DNA of 64,000 nt from CAVQBP01 sp963848195 (GCA_963848195.1 CAWKCY010000005.1:434001-498000); one strand, 5' to 3'; positions 20,109-28,379 are shown, counted from the first letter of the stretch. The notes: a model not told the origin generated them from the letters alone. Numbers and translations are program-made.

Positions 20109-20555
20109 GAATAATTATCTGTGATTAAAAAAAATATACGCAACTAATTAAATCTTTTCTCAAAATAGATTTTAAATTAATCTTTCGTTCTTACCACTTT
20201 CAAAGTAAAAGTTACCGGAACTGCTAAGTAAAACTATATTATTTAGTTCATATCTACTTCAAATTTGCATATTTATTATGGGGCATTTATTTTGTTAACT
20301 ATACCTCGAGTGTTTATAAAAGAGGTATTAGATGGATTTAATTTACCGGTTTGAGGTAAATATAATATCAATTGAGTTTTCTCATCAGTTGTTTAATTTG
20401 TCATTCCTAAATACATCAATTTGTTTTTGTGAAAACAAATTAAATATCAATTACTACCCTTCTATAAACACTTCAATAGATTTAATAAGGAAGTTATTAT
20501 AATAATAACTTTTTGAAATAATTTTGTAATCTTTTTCAACTAAAAGGGATCATAA
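20109..20555. other. 447-bp gap between the two cassette copies
   Basis: No gene is seen. It holds a 164-bp fold-back element (20309-20472, listed separately) and a perfect AT-only palindrome, AAGTTATTAT-A-ATAATAACTT at 20491-20511, followed by TTT. The palindrome lies 45 bp upstream of the copy B start, so it could be an operator or a weak terminator. Confidence 0.45.
20309..20472. repeat. Fold-back element with 36-bp imperfect inverted ends
   Basis: The outer 10 bases are perfect inverted copies (AGTGTTTATA at 20309-20318, TATAAACACT at 20463-20472). Exactly 28 bases in from each end is a matching TTTAATTT. Between these blocks the arms are partly alike, giving about 26 of 36 matching positions. 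Each arm is followed inward by its own small hairpin (ATTTACC...GGTAAAT at 20341-20361; ATTTGTTTT...AAAACAAAT on the other side). This is the shape of a MITE-like element or a large stem. No second copy was noticed in the window. Confidence 0.5.
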
Positions 20556-21047
20556 ATGAACTCAGGTCAAATGATGCTCACTATTGGAGCAATGATTTTA
20601 TTATCCGCAATTGTTTTAAGAGTAAACAATAATTTTCTTAGCACAAATGATGTAATGATGGAATCAAAATTTGGTGTGCTGGCTACCTCCTTAGCGCAAT
20701 CTATTATCGAAGAAGCAAGCAATAAAGCATTTGATGCTCAGACAGAGGGAAATGCTATACACGACGTTTCTCTGCTTACTTCCTCAAATGGATTGGGACC
20801 GGCTGGTAATGAGCATTATCCTGACTTTAATGATTTTGATGATTTTAACGGCTACACTAAAGATATAACTAATCTACCTTCTGCAAATTTTCATATCTCA
20901 TGTGCGGTATGTTATATAAATGCAGCTAATCCGGATGTGGTTTCTAATAACAGGACCTGGAATAAGAAAATAACTGTTACAGTAACTAGTCCGTCTTCTA
21001 CAGATACTGTAAAAATATCTTCTATTTTTAGTTATTGGTATTTTTAA
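20556..21047 (+). CDS. Pseudopilin-like protein B1, cassette copy B
   Basis: A 163-residue paralog of the protein at 17635-18123. Shared blocks are the start MNSGQMMLTIGAMILLS, LRVN..FLST, KFGVLA.SLA.S.IEEA, DFDD.NG, ITNLPSA.F, TWNKK.TV.V.SP and the terminal FSY.YF. The hydrophobic helix spans about 5-21 with Gly4 just before it. Divergence is spread evenly along the protein, so the duplication is old and both copies appear to be kept under selection. The ribosome site is AAAAGGGA, 8 bases before the ATG. Confidence 0.62.
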   Translation: MNSGQMMLTIGAMILLSAIVLRVNNNFLSTNDVMMESKFGVLATSLAQSIIEEASNKAFDAQTEGNAIHDVSLLTSSNGLGPAGNEHYPDFNDFDDFNGYTKDITNLPSANFHISCAVCYINAANPDVVSNNRTWNKKITVTVTSPSSTDTVKISSIFSYWYF

Positions 21048-21059
21048 AAGGAGTGCATA

Positions 21060-21680
21060 ATGGGTTTTAGTACTATTATGGATATTCTCGGTTCTTTTAT
21101 AATTGGCGGTTTCCTTCTAATACTACTCTGGCAGATTGATGATGCAGCTGTTAAAAATGTGTATAATAACAGTGAAGAATTAATCCTTCAGCAAAATTTG
21201 GCAACTTCAGCTAGGATTCTGGAAAGAGATTTTCGAAGAATTGGATATTGTAAGAGCTATAATTTAATTCCAAAAACAAATGTTATTGTTTCGGCTACCG
21301 ATACAAGCATTTCATTTCTTACTGATGTTAATGATCAGGGTAATGTCGACGTTCTGAAATATTATATCGGTCCCGTGTCCGAGTTATCTTCTACTCCAAA
21401 TCCTCGCGACAGATTTTTATATAGAGTAGTAAATAATGAAACTCCTGTCGGTGTAAATCTAGGTGTTACCCAGTTTAAACTGGTTTATTTCGATGTATAT
21501 GGTGATACATTACATACTCCTATAGCAAATTTAAGCAGAATATCATCTATGGAGATTAATATAGCTGTTGAAAATGTTGTAGGTTACGGGGGAAATTCTC
21601 CCGAAGAAGAACAAAGCAAATATTCATCTGCTTTTTGGAGACAAATAAGGTTGGCAGCCATGAATTTGCAAAAAAGATAA
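21060..21680 (+). CDS. Pseudopilin-like protein B2 (PilW-like), cassette copy B
   Basis: A 206-residue paralog of 18136-18735. It opens MGFSTIMDILGS, then a membrane helix (about 9-24) and RDFRRIGY at 56-63, the PilW-type signature. Other shared blocks include GPVSELSSTPNPRDRFLYR, NLGVTQFKL.YFD and the terminal SAFWRQIRLAA.NLQ.R. A short extra segment (about 185-191, SPEEEQS) is absent from copy A. It starts 12 bp after B1 and ends 9 bp before B3, the same tight spacing as copy A. Confidence 0.64.
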   Translation: MGFSTIMDILGSFIIGGFLLILLWQIDDAAVKNVYNNSEELILQQNLATSARILERDFRRIGYCKSYNLIPKTNVIVSATDTSISFLTDVNDQGNVDVLKYYIGPVSELSSTPNPRDRFLYRVVNNETPVGVNLGVTQFKLVYFDVYGDTLHTPIANLSRISSMEINIAVENVVGYGGNSPEEEQSKYSSAFWRQIRLAAMNLQKR

Positions 21681-21689
21681 GAGGTTAAT

Positions 21690-23036
21690 ATGATCGGTAA
21701 AGCTTCTCTTTTATTAATTATGGGTTTTAGTGCCATATTCCTGGTCTTCGGATATAATTTTAATAGCATGTCTAACCGGACAGTAGAGAATTTCTCTGAT
21801 TATTATAAAGAAACAATCGCGCATAATCTCGCATCTAGTGGAGCAAATTTAGCCTCTAATGCTGTTTTTGTTGATAATAATTGGACAACAGGTTATTCTA
21901 ATATCCATATGAATGGAGGTATTATAAATGTCAATGTTCAGATTATAAATGCCGCCCAGAATATAAAAAAAATTACCTCGCTGGCAACCTTCGAAGGTGA
22001 AGTTGATACTGTGGAAGTTATTCTCTCACCAAGCCGATTTTCTCAATTTGCTTACTATTCTGAAAACGAAGGTAATAATATCTGGTGGACAGCCAAAGAT
22101 TCAGTTTTTGGGCCTTTTCACACTCAGGATAATTTAAGGGTAGATAATCATCCGGTATTTGGGGTAGTTGGTTATAGAACAACTATTAGGGGCAGCTTAA
22201 TCTATCATGATAATGAAAATTCCGATAAACCTGTTTTCCATGGCTCCTTTCAAAATGGAGTGGATGAACCTTTGCCATCAAATGGTCTCCAGCCTCTTAG
22301 AGATGCTGCCGATGATGATGGGTATAAAATTACTCAGTCCACCTCTTCCACTACCACTACTGAACAACATTGGATTGATAGTCATTGGGAAAGAGTCCAT
22401 GGAAGCTGGCAGTATATTTCAGGACATTATGAAAATGTTATTACAACCAGTACAAGCGTCGATACAGTTTATATAACATTTATTCAGGATAGCGTTAAAG
22501 TTAAATTGGGGATTTCCAAACCTTCTTCAACTTACAGAACATCAGAAATTGCTCCTAATGGAGTTATCTATGCTCAAGGTATGGATGTAAGAGTCAAAGG
22601 AACTATAGGAGGACAGTTTACCGTCGTTGGTGATGGTAATATTTATCTTGATGATGATATTCTTTATGCTCACGATCCTAAAACAAATTCTGCATCTACA
22701 GATCTACTTGGGATTGTTGCTCAAAACAATGTGTATATAACTAATAACAGTGCAACTCAAAATATAAAGATTGATGCTGCCATCTATTGTCAAGAGGGTG
22801 GATTTGGTGCCGATAATTACGATACACGGAGTATCGGTGGCAACATAAATCTACTGGGTGGAATTACTCAAAATATTCGAAGAGCTGTTGGAACATATAC
22901 AACTGATTATTGGGGTAATTTAAGTATCCAGCACGGCTTTAATAAAAGATACCGTTATGATGAAAGGTTGATGCAGATGTTTCCGCCATTTTTCCCTACA
23001 ACCGGAGGATTTTCAATCGTATCATGGAAGGAATAA
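21690..23036 (+). CDS. Pseudopilin-like protein B3 with DUF4900-like region, cassette copy B
   Basis: A 448-residue paralog of 18747-20108: MIGKASLLLIMGFSAIFLVFG at the N-terminus, the IWWTAKDSVFGPFHTQD block, a Trp/His-rich insert (about 225-255, EQHWIDSHWERVHGSW and ISGHYEN), then APNGVIYAQGMDVRVKGTIGGQFTVV, DDDILYAHDPKTNS, LLGIVAQNNVYI and a C-terminal FNKRYRYDERL with PPFFPTTGGFSIVSW. The insert is one of the more divergent regions between the copies. It may contact a partner or ligand, but no catalytic motif is visible. Function is unknown. Confidence 0.65.
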   Translation: MIGKASLLLIMGFSAIFLVFGYNFNSMSNRTVENFSDYYKETIAHNLASSGANLASNAVFVDNNWTTGYSNIHMNGGIINVNVQIINAAQNIKKITSLATFEGEVDTVEVILSPSRFSQFAYYSENEGNNIWWTAKDSVFGPFHTQDNLRVDNHPVFGVVGYRTTIRGSLIYHDNENSDKPVFHGSFQNGVDEPLPSNGLQPLRDAADDDGYKITQSTSSTTTTEQHWIDSHWERVHGSWQYISGHYENVITTSTSVDTVYITFIQDSVKVKLGISKPSSTYRTSEIAPNGVIYAQGMDVRVKGTIGGQFTVVGDGNIYLDDDILYAHDPKTNSASTDLLGIVAQNNVYITNNSATQNIKIDAAIYCQEGGFGADNYDTRSIGGNINLLGGITQNIRRAVGTYTTDYWGNLSIQHGFNKRYRYDERLMQMFPPFFPTTGGFSIVSWKE

Positions 23037-23044
23037 GTGGTAAA

Positions 23045-23061
23045 GCGAAACTCCGTTTCGC
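23045..23061. repeat. CTCCG-loop hairpin
   Basis: GCGAAA-CTCCG-TTTCGC, a perfect six-base stem 8 bases after the B3 stop codon. It shares its loop with the hairpin at 4645-4663. There is no U-tract behind it, so a repeat relic is at least as likely as a terminator. Confidence 0.5.
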
Positions 23062-23174
23062 AAGATATGGGAGCTTTAATTATTTTAGCTCTTACATCAT
23101 TAAATTTAAAATCTTCAAGATTCAAAATTCTGAGTTGGTGGGAATAAAAATTCATTAAAAATAATGAGGCAATT

Positions 23175-23447
23175 ATGGAAGAAAATAAATTTAATAATAG
23201 AGATGAACTGCTCGAAGCTTGTAATGATTTAAGATTACCCATTTCTGGTAATGAAAGAGTTGAAACTTTGGAATTATATATTCAGGCAGCTTATGATGAT
23301 TTTGCAGAAAAAAGCGAGCCTAAGAACTTCCACAAAAATTTACAAAACGATTCTCAAATTGAGGATACTGATATCGACTATGGAAGCATTGGAGATAAAA
23401 GCTGGCGGATAAAATATCTCCTTAATAAAATATTATTCTTCTTGTAA
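23175..23447 (+). CDS. Small acidic protein of unknown function
   Basis: A 90-residue protein that I do not recognise. The N-terminal half is helical and charged (NNRDELLEACNDLRLPISGNERVETLELYIQ). The middle is strongly acidic (EDTDIDYGSIGD). The last 15 residues turn hydrophobic (YLLNKILFFL) and could touch the membrane. It is on the same strand as the pseudopilin cassette, 138 bp behind it, with an ATGAGGCAAT-type ribosome site just upstream. It could be a late member of that operon or independent. Confidence 0.55.
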   Translation: MEENKFNNRDELLEACNDLRLPISGNERVETLELYIQAAYDDFAEKSEPKNFHKNLQNDSQIEDTDIDYGSIGDKSWRIKYLLNKILFFL

Positions 23448-23458
23448 GAAATTACTCT

Positions 23459-23833
23459 TTAAATTCCAAAATCATCATTTCTTATTAGAAGAAGTACAGC
23501 TGATTGCGGAACTATTAAAAACTTTTCTCTTTCAAATTCAATTTCAAAAGCTTCTTTACGGAGAAAAATTGCAACATCCCCTTCTTTGGCCTGTAACGGA
23601 ATGTATTTTACCGGCTCTTTTGATTCCTTCCATGGCTCTTCATCAACCTGCGCGGGAACAGGGTAGCCTGGTCCAACTTTGATAATATAACCGCTTTGGA
23701 TTTTCTCTTTTTCTGATACTCCGGCAGGCAGATATAATCCTGACGATGTCTTTGTGGCATCTTCTTCGGGTCTAATTAATACTCTGTCACCTACTACAAT
23801 AAATCTTTCTAAATTTTTCAATTTTACCTGCAT
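23459..23833 (-). CDS. GroES-like co-chaperone domain protein
   Basis: A 124-residue protein with the GroES (Cpn10) fold pattern: VVGDRVLIRPEEDATKTSSGLYLPAG (the mobile loop), SGYIIKVGPGYPVP, EGDVAIFLRKEAFEIEFEREKFLIVPQSAVLL. It is longer than canonical GroES (about 95 residues) because of an insert around 60-80 (VPAQVDEEPWKESKEPVKYIPLQ). No groEL gene is beside it. It is probably a second, divergent GroES paralog whose partner and role cannot be told from the sequence. It is the last gene on this minus-strand run, 51 bp after the flavoprotein stop. Confidence 0.85.
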   Translation of the reverse strand: MQVKLKNLERFIVVGDRVLIRPEEDATKTSSGLYLPAGVSEKEKIQSGYIIKVGPGYPVPAQVDEEPWKESKEPVKYIPLQAKEGDVAIFLRKEAFEIEFEREKFLIVPQSAVLLLIRNDDFGI

Positions 23834-23884
23834 AAATACAAAAAATTACCTTTTTAATATCTTTAAAAATAAACAATTATAAAT

Positions 23885-25027
23885 TTAAGTTCTTGTTCTT
23901 TTTATTAAATAATTTAGCATACCTGGAAATACATTAACGATATTGAACTCAATATCTCTTAAATGATTATTGAAAATAGAATTTTGAATTAATTTTGCCA
24001 TAAACAATCTTTTCTTGAAAAGTCTATTCCAACCTTCAATATATTTCTTATTAGAGCTATTAATGTCAATATTTTTTGTTTTCTCTTCTAATATAATATC
24101 CGATATTAATTTACCTGTTTCAAAAGCCATACCAATTCCATCTCCGGTTAAAGGTGCAATCATTCCTGCTGCATCACCTATCATATAAACACCATTTTCT
24201 ATAAGATCTTTTCTACCGAAATAAATGTTACCTGTTCCATATAAAGTAGAATTATTTATAACAGTTTGAAGGTTCGTTTTGAACAATTTATTGAATTTAA
24301 TATGTTTATTAAATAATCCAAATAAATGCTGTTTTGCAGGAATATGATATTTCTTTCGATCCTCTAGAAAAGAAAGTGTAATCATACCGTCATTTACTGC
24401 GTTTATACCGCAATAAATTTGATCTCCGCCATAAATTTGAATTTCATCTTTATTAAAATTATTAAAATATTTCTCATCAATATGGAATTTAATACCTGTG
24501 AACCCAGATCTGGAATATATAAAATTTCTCCTCAGCAGTTTATCTAATACGTTTTGTTTTCCATATGCAGCAATTACCCGTTTTATTGTAATACTTATTT
24601 TTTTACCCAACGAATAAAAAGTTAAATTAAAACTTCCATTCAGGTTTTCTATACCTGCAGCTTCAGCAGGTTGAAAGATTTTGACCCCCTCTTTTTCGAC
24701 CTGCTTTATTAGGAAATCATCAAAAGTTGATCTTTTTAAGGAATAAGCCTTAAAATCAAAGCTGGTTGATAATTCTCTATTAGAATGACTGATAAACCGG
24801 AATGATTTAATTGCATTAGGATTTAATCTTAAAAATCCGCTGAAGATATCTAATTCACCTAAATTATCTATCACCTCTTTAGATAGAAACTCACCGCAAA
24901 TAGTATCTCTTGGAAATTCTTTTTTTTCCAGAAGACAAACATCAAATCCTTTTTTTGCAAGGTGCAAAGCTGCACTTGTTCCTGCAGGTCCTCCTCCTAT
25001 AATCGCTATTTCATAGTCATATTTCAT
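23885..25027 (-). CDS. FAD-dependent oxidoreductase (geranylgeranyl-reductase/hydroxylase type)
   Basis: A 380-residue flavoprotein. The FAD site is clear at the N-terminus (IAIIGGGPAGTSAALHLAKKGFDVCLLEK) and again at YMIGDAAGMIAPLTGDGIGMAFETGKL. FPRDTICGEFLS matches the family of geranylgeranyl reductase-like and aromatic-hydroxylase-like monooxygenases. It starts 3 bp after the methyltransferase gene, which itself follows a type III polyketide synthase. By analogy with the srsA-srsB-srsC cluster of Streptomyces it may oxidise a methylated alkylresorcinol to a quinone. That role is inferred from gene order. Confidence 0.85.
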   Translation of the reverse strand: MKYDYEIAIIGGGPAGTSAALHLAKKGFDVCLLEKKEFPRDTICGEFLSKEVIDNLGELDIFSGFLRLNPNAIKSFRFISHSNRELSTSFDFKAYSLKRSTFDDFLIKQVEKEGVKIFQPAEAAGIENLNGSFNLTFYSLGKKISITIKRVIAAYGKQNVLDKLLRRNFIYSRSGFTGIKFHIDEKYFNNFNKDEIQIYGGDQIYCGINAVNDGMITLSFLEDRKKYHIPAKQHLFGLFNKHIKFNKLFKTNLQTVINNSTLYGTGNIYFGRKDLIENGVYMIGDAAGMIAPLTGDGIGMAFETGKLISDIILEEKTKNIDINSSNKKYIEGWNRLFKKRLFMAKLIQNSIFNNHLRDIEFNIVNVFPGMLNYLIKRTRT

Positions 25028-25030
25028 ATT

Positions 25031-25708
25031 TCAAAGATATATTACTACTAACCACCGGAATGCCCATTTCCGCCTAATTTCATAATTATTCATATCCATT
25101 GAGTGCAGGATTTTAATCAATTCACCTTTAATAAACCCGCGCTTCACTGATATCGGAGCATCGTTCCGTACCATTTTACTCCCAGATAAAAGTAGTGTTA
25201 AAATTTTAATAGCCGAAAAAGCAAAAATATTCCTTCTTAAATCATTTATAATAATTCCCCGTTTTACCATCTGTCTAAAGCAATTGAGAATATCTTTTAT
25301 TTGATCTTCGTTAAAATGGTGAAGAAATAAGGAAGCATGAATTATGTCAAAATATTTTTCTTTAAAAGGAATATTAAAAGCATCGGCACAAACAATATTT
25401 ATTCCTGAAGAATGTTGCCTTAAATATTTACATGCTCGTAGGTTTTTGTCTATACTATATTCTATAAAGTTCAAATTATTTAAGTGTATAAACTTAAAAA
25501 TATCCGAGCCTCCAGCTCCAACATCAAGAATTTTATTATCATCGTCAGAAGTTTTTTTTAATAATTTCCTTATCCCCGCTTTCGTTGTACTATTCCCTCC
25601 AAGATATTTATTTATCTTCCTCAATTCCTTTAAAGCCAGATCAATTCTTGTATCTCTTATTGAAAAGTCATCCATTATTTCCGGATTATTGCTTCTGTGT
25701 AATAGCAT
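25031..25708 (-). CDS. Class I SAM-dependent methyltransferase (polyketide-tailoring candidate)
   Basis: A 225-residue methyltransferase. Motif I is KILDVGAGGSDIFKFI. Later FDIIHASLFLHHFNEDQIKDIL marks the family's post-I region. It lies between the type III polyketide synthase gene (2 bp upstream) and the flavoprotein gene (3 bp downstream), so all three are almost certainly co-transcribed. The likely substrate is the aromatic product of the synthase. C- or O-methylation cannot be distinguished from the sequence. Confidence 0.87.
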   Translation of the reverse strand: MLLHRSNNPEIMDDFSIRDTRIDLALKELRKINKYLGGNSTTKAGIRKLLKKTSDDDNKILDVGAGGSDIFKFIHLNNLNFIEYSIDKNLRACKYLRQHSSGINIVCADAFNIPFKEKYFDIIHASLFLHHFNEDQIKDILNCFRQMVKRGIIINDLRRNIFAFSAIKILTLLLSGSKMVRNDAPISVKRGFIKGELIKILHSMDMNNYEIRRKWAFRWLVVIYL

Positions 25709-25710
25709 TT

Positions 25711-26796
25711 CTATGCTTTTAATATTACAGTTTCCATTGTTAAACCCGGACCAAATGCAATTGCACAGATATTATCCCCTTCCTTTACCCTGCCTGAAGC
25801 AGCAATTTCTTTTAAAACAAATAAAATAGATGCAGATGACATATTACCAAAGTTTCTAAGAATAGTTCTGGATGGATTCATTTTTTCTTCGGATAGTTCC
25901 AAACCATTTTGTAATGCATCAAGAATTGCTCTGCCTCCCGGATGTAGAGCCCAATGATTTATTTCTTTAGATGTTAACCCTTGTGAATTTAATATTTCAA
26001 TCAACTTTGGAACCGCTTTATTTAAGATTATTTTAGGCAGTTCCGGAGATAAAAGCATCTCAAAACCATAATTACCTATTTTCCAACCCATATAACCTGC
26101 TGAGTCTTCAAATAAATATGAATGGGTAGAGACAATGTTAAGTTTTCCTTTATATTCTTTTGAATTGGAAAACAATCCTGCAGCGCAGCCGTCTGCAAAG
26201 ATCATATTTGCCAGTATGTTATCTCGTGAAGGTTCCGACTGCAAATGAATGCTGCAAAGTTCTAATGAAATTAATAAAGTATTTATCTCTAGCTGATCTG
26301 ATAAATTTTCTGCTTCAACTACCGAATTCAATCCTATTAAAGAGGCGGCACAACCCATAAAACCTATATTAGTCCTTTTTACACATTGAGGAATATTAAA
26401 TTCCTTAATAATTTCATAATCCAGACCCGGTGCATAAAAACCTGTGCATGAAATTGTTATTAATCTATTTATTCTGTATGGGTCAAATTTATTATTCTTA
26501 AATACTTCCGAAACAGCCTCTTTAGCTAAGATAACCGACCATTTTTCATATTCTTTCATCCTTAATGATGTACCCGGAGATACATAAATCCCGTTGTTAG
26601 AATAAAATCTATCTCTGGATTCATTTTCTGCATCCGGTATTATAACATACCTGTTCTCGATACCGGAATGAACTGAAGCAGATTCGATTAATCTTCCAAT
26701 AGAAGGTTTCCCCCCCATCCTGTTTTTCAATCCCTCTGCTGCTTTTTGCTGGCTTACTTTATAAGGTGGTAAGGAAGTTTCTATTCCTATTAACAT
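25711..26796 (-). CDS. Type III polyketide synthase (chalcone/stilbene synthase family)
   Basis: A 361-residue condensing enzyme that extends an acyl-CoA starter with malonyl-CoA and cyclises it. The catalytic triad is visible: Cys117 in ITISCTGFYAPGLD, His285 in WALHPGGRAI and Asn318 in RNFGNMSSAS. The C-terminal GPG loop is AFGPGLTMETV. In bacteria with this gene order (synthase, methyltransferase, flavoprotein) the products are long-chain alkylresorcinols, alkylpyrones or alkylquinones. Fatty acyl starters are therefore the best guess, though sequence alone does not fix chain length or ring type. It is the first gene of a three-gene minus-strand operon, divergent from the glycosyltransferase at 26984. 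Confidence 0.93.
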   Translation of the reverse strand: MLIGIETSLPPYKVSQQKAAEGLKNRMGGKPSIGRLIESASVHSGIENRYVIIPDAENESRDRFYSNNGIYVSPGTSLRMKEYEKWSVILAKEAVSEVFKNNKFDPYRINRLITISCTGFYAPGLDYEIIKEFNIPQCVKRTNIGFMGCAASLIGLNSVVEAENLSDQLEINTLLISLELCSIHLQSEPSRDNILANMIFADGCAAGLFSNSKEYKGKLNIVSTHSYLFEDSAGYMGWKIGNYGFEMLLSPELPKIILNKAVPKLIEILNSQGLTSKEINHWALHPGGRAILDALQNGLELSEEKMNPSRTILRNFGNMSSASILFVLKEIAASGRVKEGDNICAIAFGPGLTMETVILKA

Positions 26797-26888
26797 AAAA
26801 CCCGTTTATAATTTTTAATGTTTAGTTAAAAATAGAATAATATAATGACAAAAACTGTGTTTGTTATTTCTGTTCTGTGTTTCTGTTT

Positions 26889-26923
26889 CATTCAATCCAT
26901 TATTCAATCATTCAATCATTTAC
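26889..26923. repeat. ATTCAATC short direct repeats
   Basis: About four imperfect units of CATTCAATC/TATTCAATC in a row, within the 187-bp divergent gap between the polyketide synthase and glycosyltransferase genes. It resembles low-complexity intergenic words seen elsewhere in the window. Confidence 0.45.
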
Positions 26924-26983
26924 TTGTTGAATAATTATTACTTAATTTAGTATTTCTTGTAATACTCTTATTTACAACTAAAA

Positions 26984-28266
26984 ATGAAAAAAGTTTTATT
27001 TATTACATATTTCTGGCCTCCTTCAGGTAAAGCTTCACTTCATTGGCCTCTAAAGATAATTAAGTATTTGCCCGAATTTGGATGGAGACCTTCTGTCCTT
27101 ACTGTTAAAGAAGATACTTTCTACCAAAAAGATGAGACATTGCTTAAAGAAATTTCACCGGACCTAAAAGTAGTAAAAACAGGAACTTTAGAACCCTTTG
27201 ATATTTACAGAAAGTTACTCGGTAAAAAAAAAATGAGCCATTGATTGCTTCAGAAAGCATGTCTAAGACATCAAAATCTTTTAATCACCGGCTTTCTCTA
27301 TGGATTAGAATGAATCTGTTTGTGCCTGATGCTAGAGCAGGATGGTATTTCCCTGGAGTTAAAGAAGGTAAAAGATATTTATCAGATGATAAGGTTGATA
27401 TTATAATTAGTATTGGACCACCTCATACTGCTCATCTGCTGGGGCGTAGATTAAGTTCTTTATTTAAAATTCCTCATGTACCGGTCTTTATAGATCCATG
27501 GGTAGATATAGTTTATTATAGGGACTTCAAACGCAGTAAACCTACTCTCTTAACAGATAAATATATGGAATCTAATGTCATTAATAAAGCAAAGGAAATA
27601 ATTTTTGTTACCGGTTCCATGAAAAGTGATTATATAAAAAAATATCCGGGTATAGAAAATAAATCTCATATATTATACTGGGGTTATAATGAAGATGATT
27701 TTGAATCACTTAAAGAGGAACTAACGACTCCCGGCAGTAAAGAAGTTATTACCCATGCCGGAAATATTTTCGATTATCAAAATCCAGTAAAATTCTGGGA
27801 ATATATTAAAAAAGAAATAGATGGCGGTAGAACAATAAAAATAAAATTTCTCGGAACAGTGAGTCCGGCTATTAAAGTGACAATAAATAGAGTAGGCTTA
27901 TCTGATTATACTGATTATACCGGTTTTCTTCCATATAATGAAATGCTTATCGAACTAATGAAATCCTCCTATTTAATGGTGATTGCTACTGAAAAAAGAC
28001 ATGTACCCGGAAAGTTATTTGAATATTTAAGAACTGGAAAACCAATACTTGCTTTCGGTAACGATAACGAAGAAGTAAAACATATACTGGAAGAAACAAA
28101 AGCAGGAATGATGTTCAAGTATGATGAAGATGCACATCAGTTCTTTGATGCTGTTTCAAGAAAGGGGATATTCAATACTGATTTTTCGGTAGTAAAAAAA
28201 TATGATAGGAAAAATATAACCAAAGAATTGAGCAATATCTTAAATAAAACATTAGAGGGAAATTAA
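26984..28266 (+). CDS. GT4-type glycosyltransferase, one frame change in an A10 run
   Basis: A glycosyltransferase with the GT-B fold, about 427 residues when joined. It starts MKKVLFITYFWPPSGKASLHWPLKIIKYLPEFGW. The nucleotide-sugar half is near the C-terminus (VTHAGNIFDYQNP, VPGKLFEYLRTGKPILAFG). The first frame stops at 27244. The second is open from about 27235. The break is at a run of ten A (27224-27233). An eleventh A restores LLGKKKNEPLIASESMSKTSKSFNHRLS. Such runs are classic sites for both sequencing error and transcriptional slippage. It stands apart from the minus-strand polysaccharide locus, so its acceptor is unknown. Confidence 0.85.
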
Positions 28267-28282
28267 ATCCTTTTTAAATCTT

Positions 28283-28379
28283 AAAGATGACATCTTTTAA
28301 AAGATAGAAATTACTTTCAATTTAATTATTAAAATGTAATTTCAGTTAAGCTTTATTTTTAAATAAAGATGTCATCTTT
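28283..28379. repeat. Palindrome-bounded intergenic repeat, copy 4
   Basis: Ends AAAGATGACATCTTT (28283-28297) and AAAGATGTCATCTTT (28365-28379), 97 bp. The interior aligns with copy 1 in the same orientation (shared AAATTACTTTCA and TTAAAATGTAATTT). The AATACC just right of it matches AAATACC right of copy 1. It fills the gap between two convergent genes. Confidence 0.85.

Noticed and set aside
17635..21680. Canonical type IV prepilins with a PilD site
   Set aside because: Only a Gly at position 2-4 is present. The Phe/Met+1 with Glu+5 pattern and basic leader are missing in the PilV-like and PilX-like proteins, and only partly echoed in the PilW-like ones.
17635..23036. Recent duplication or assembly repeat of the pseudopilin cassette
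   Set aside because: The two copies differ throughout at protein and DNA level, and the gaps between genes are unlike each other, so they are old paralogs.
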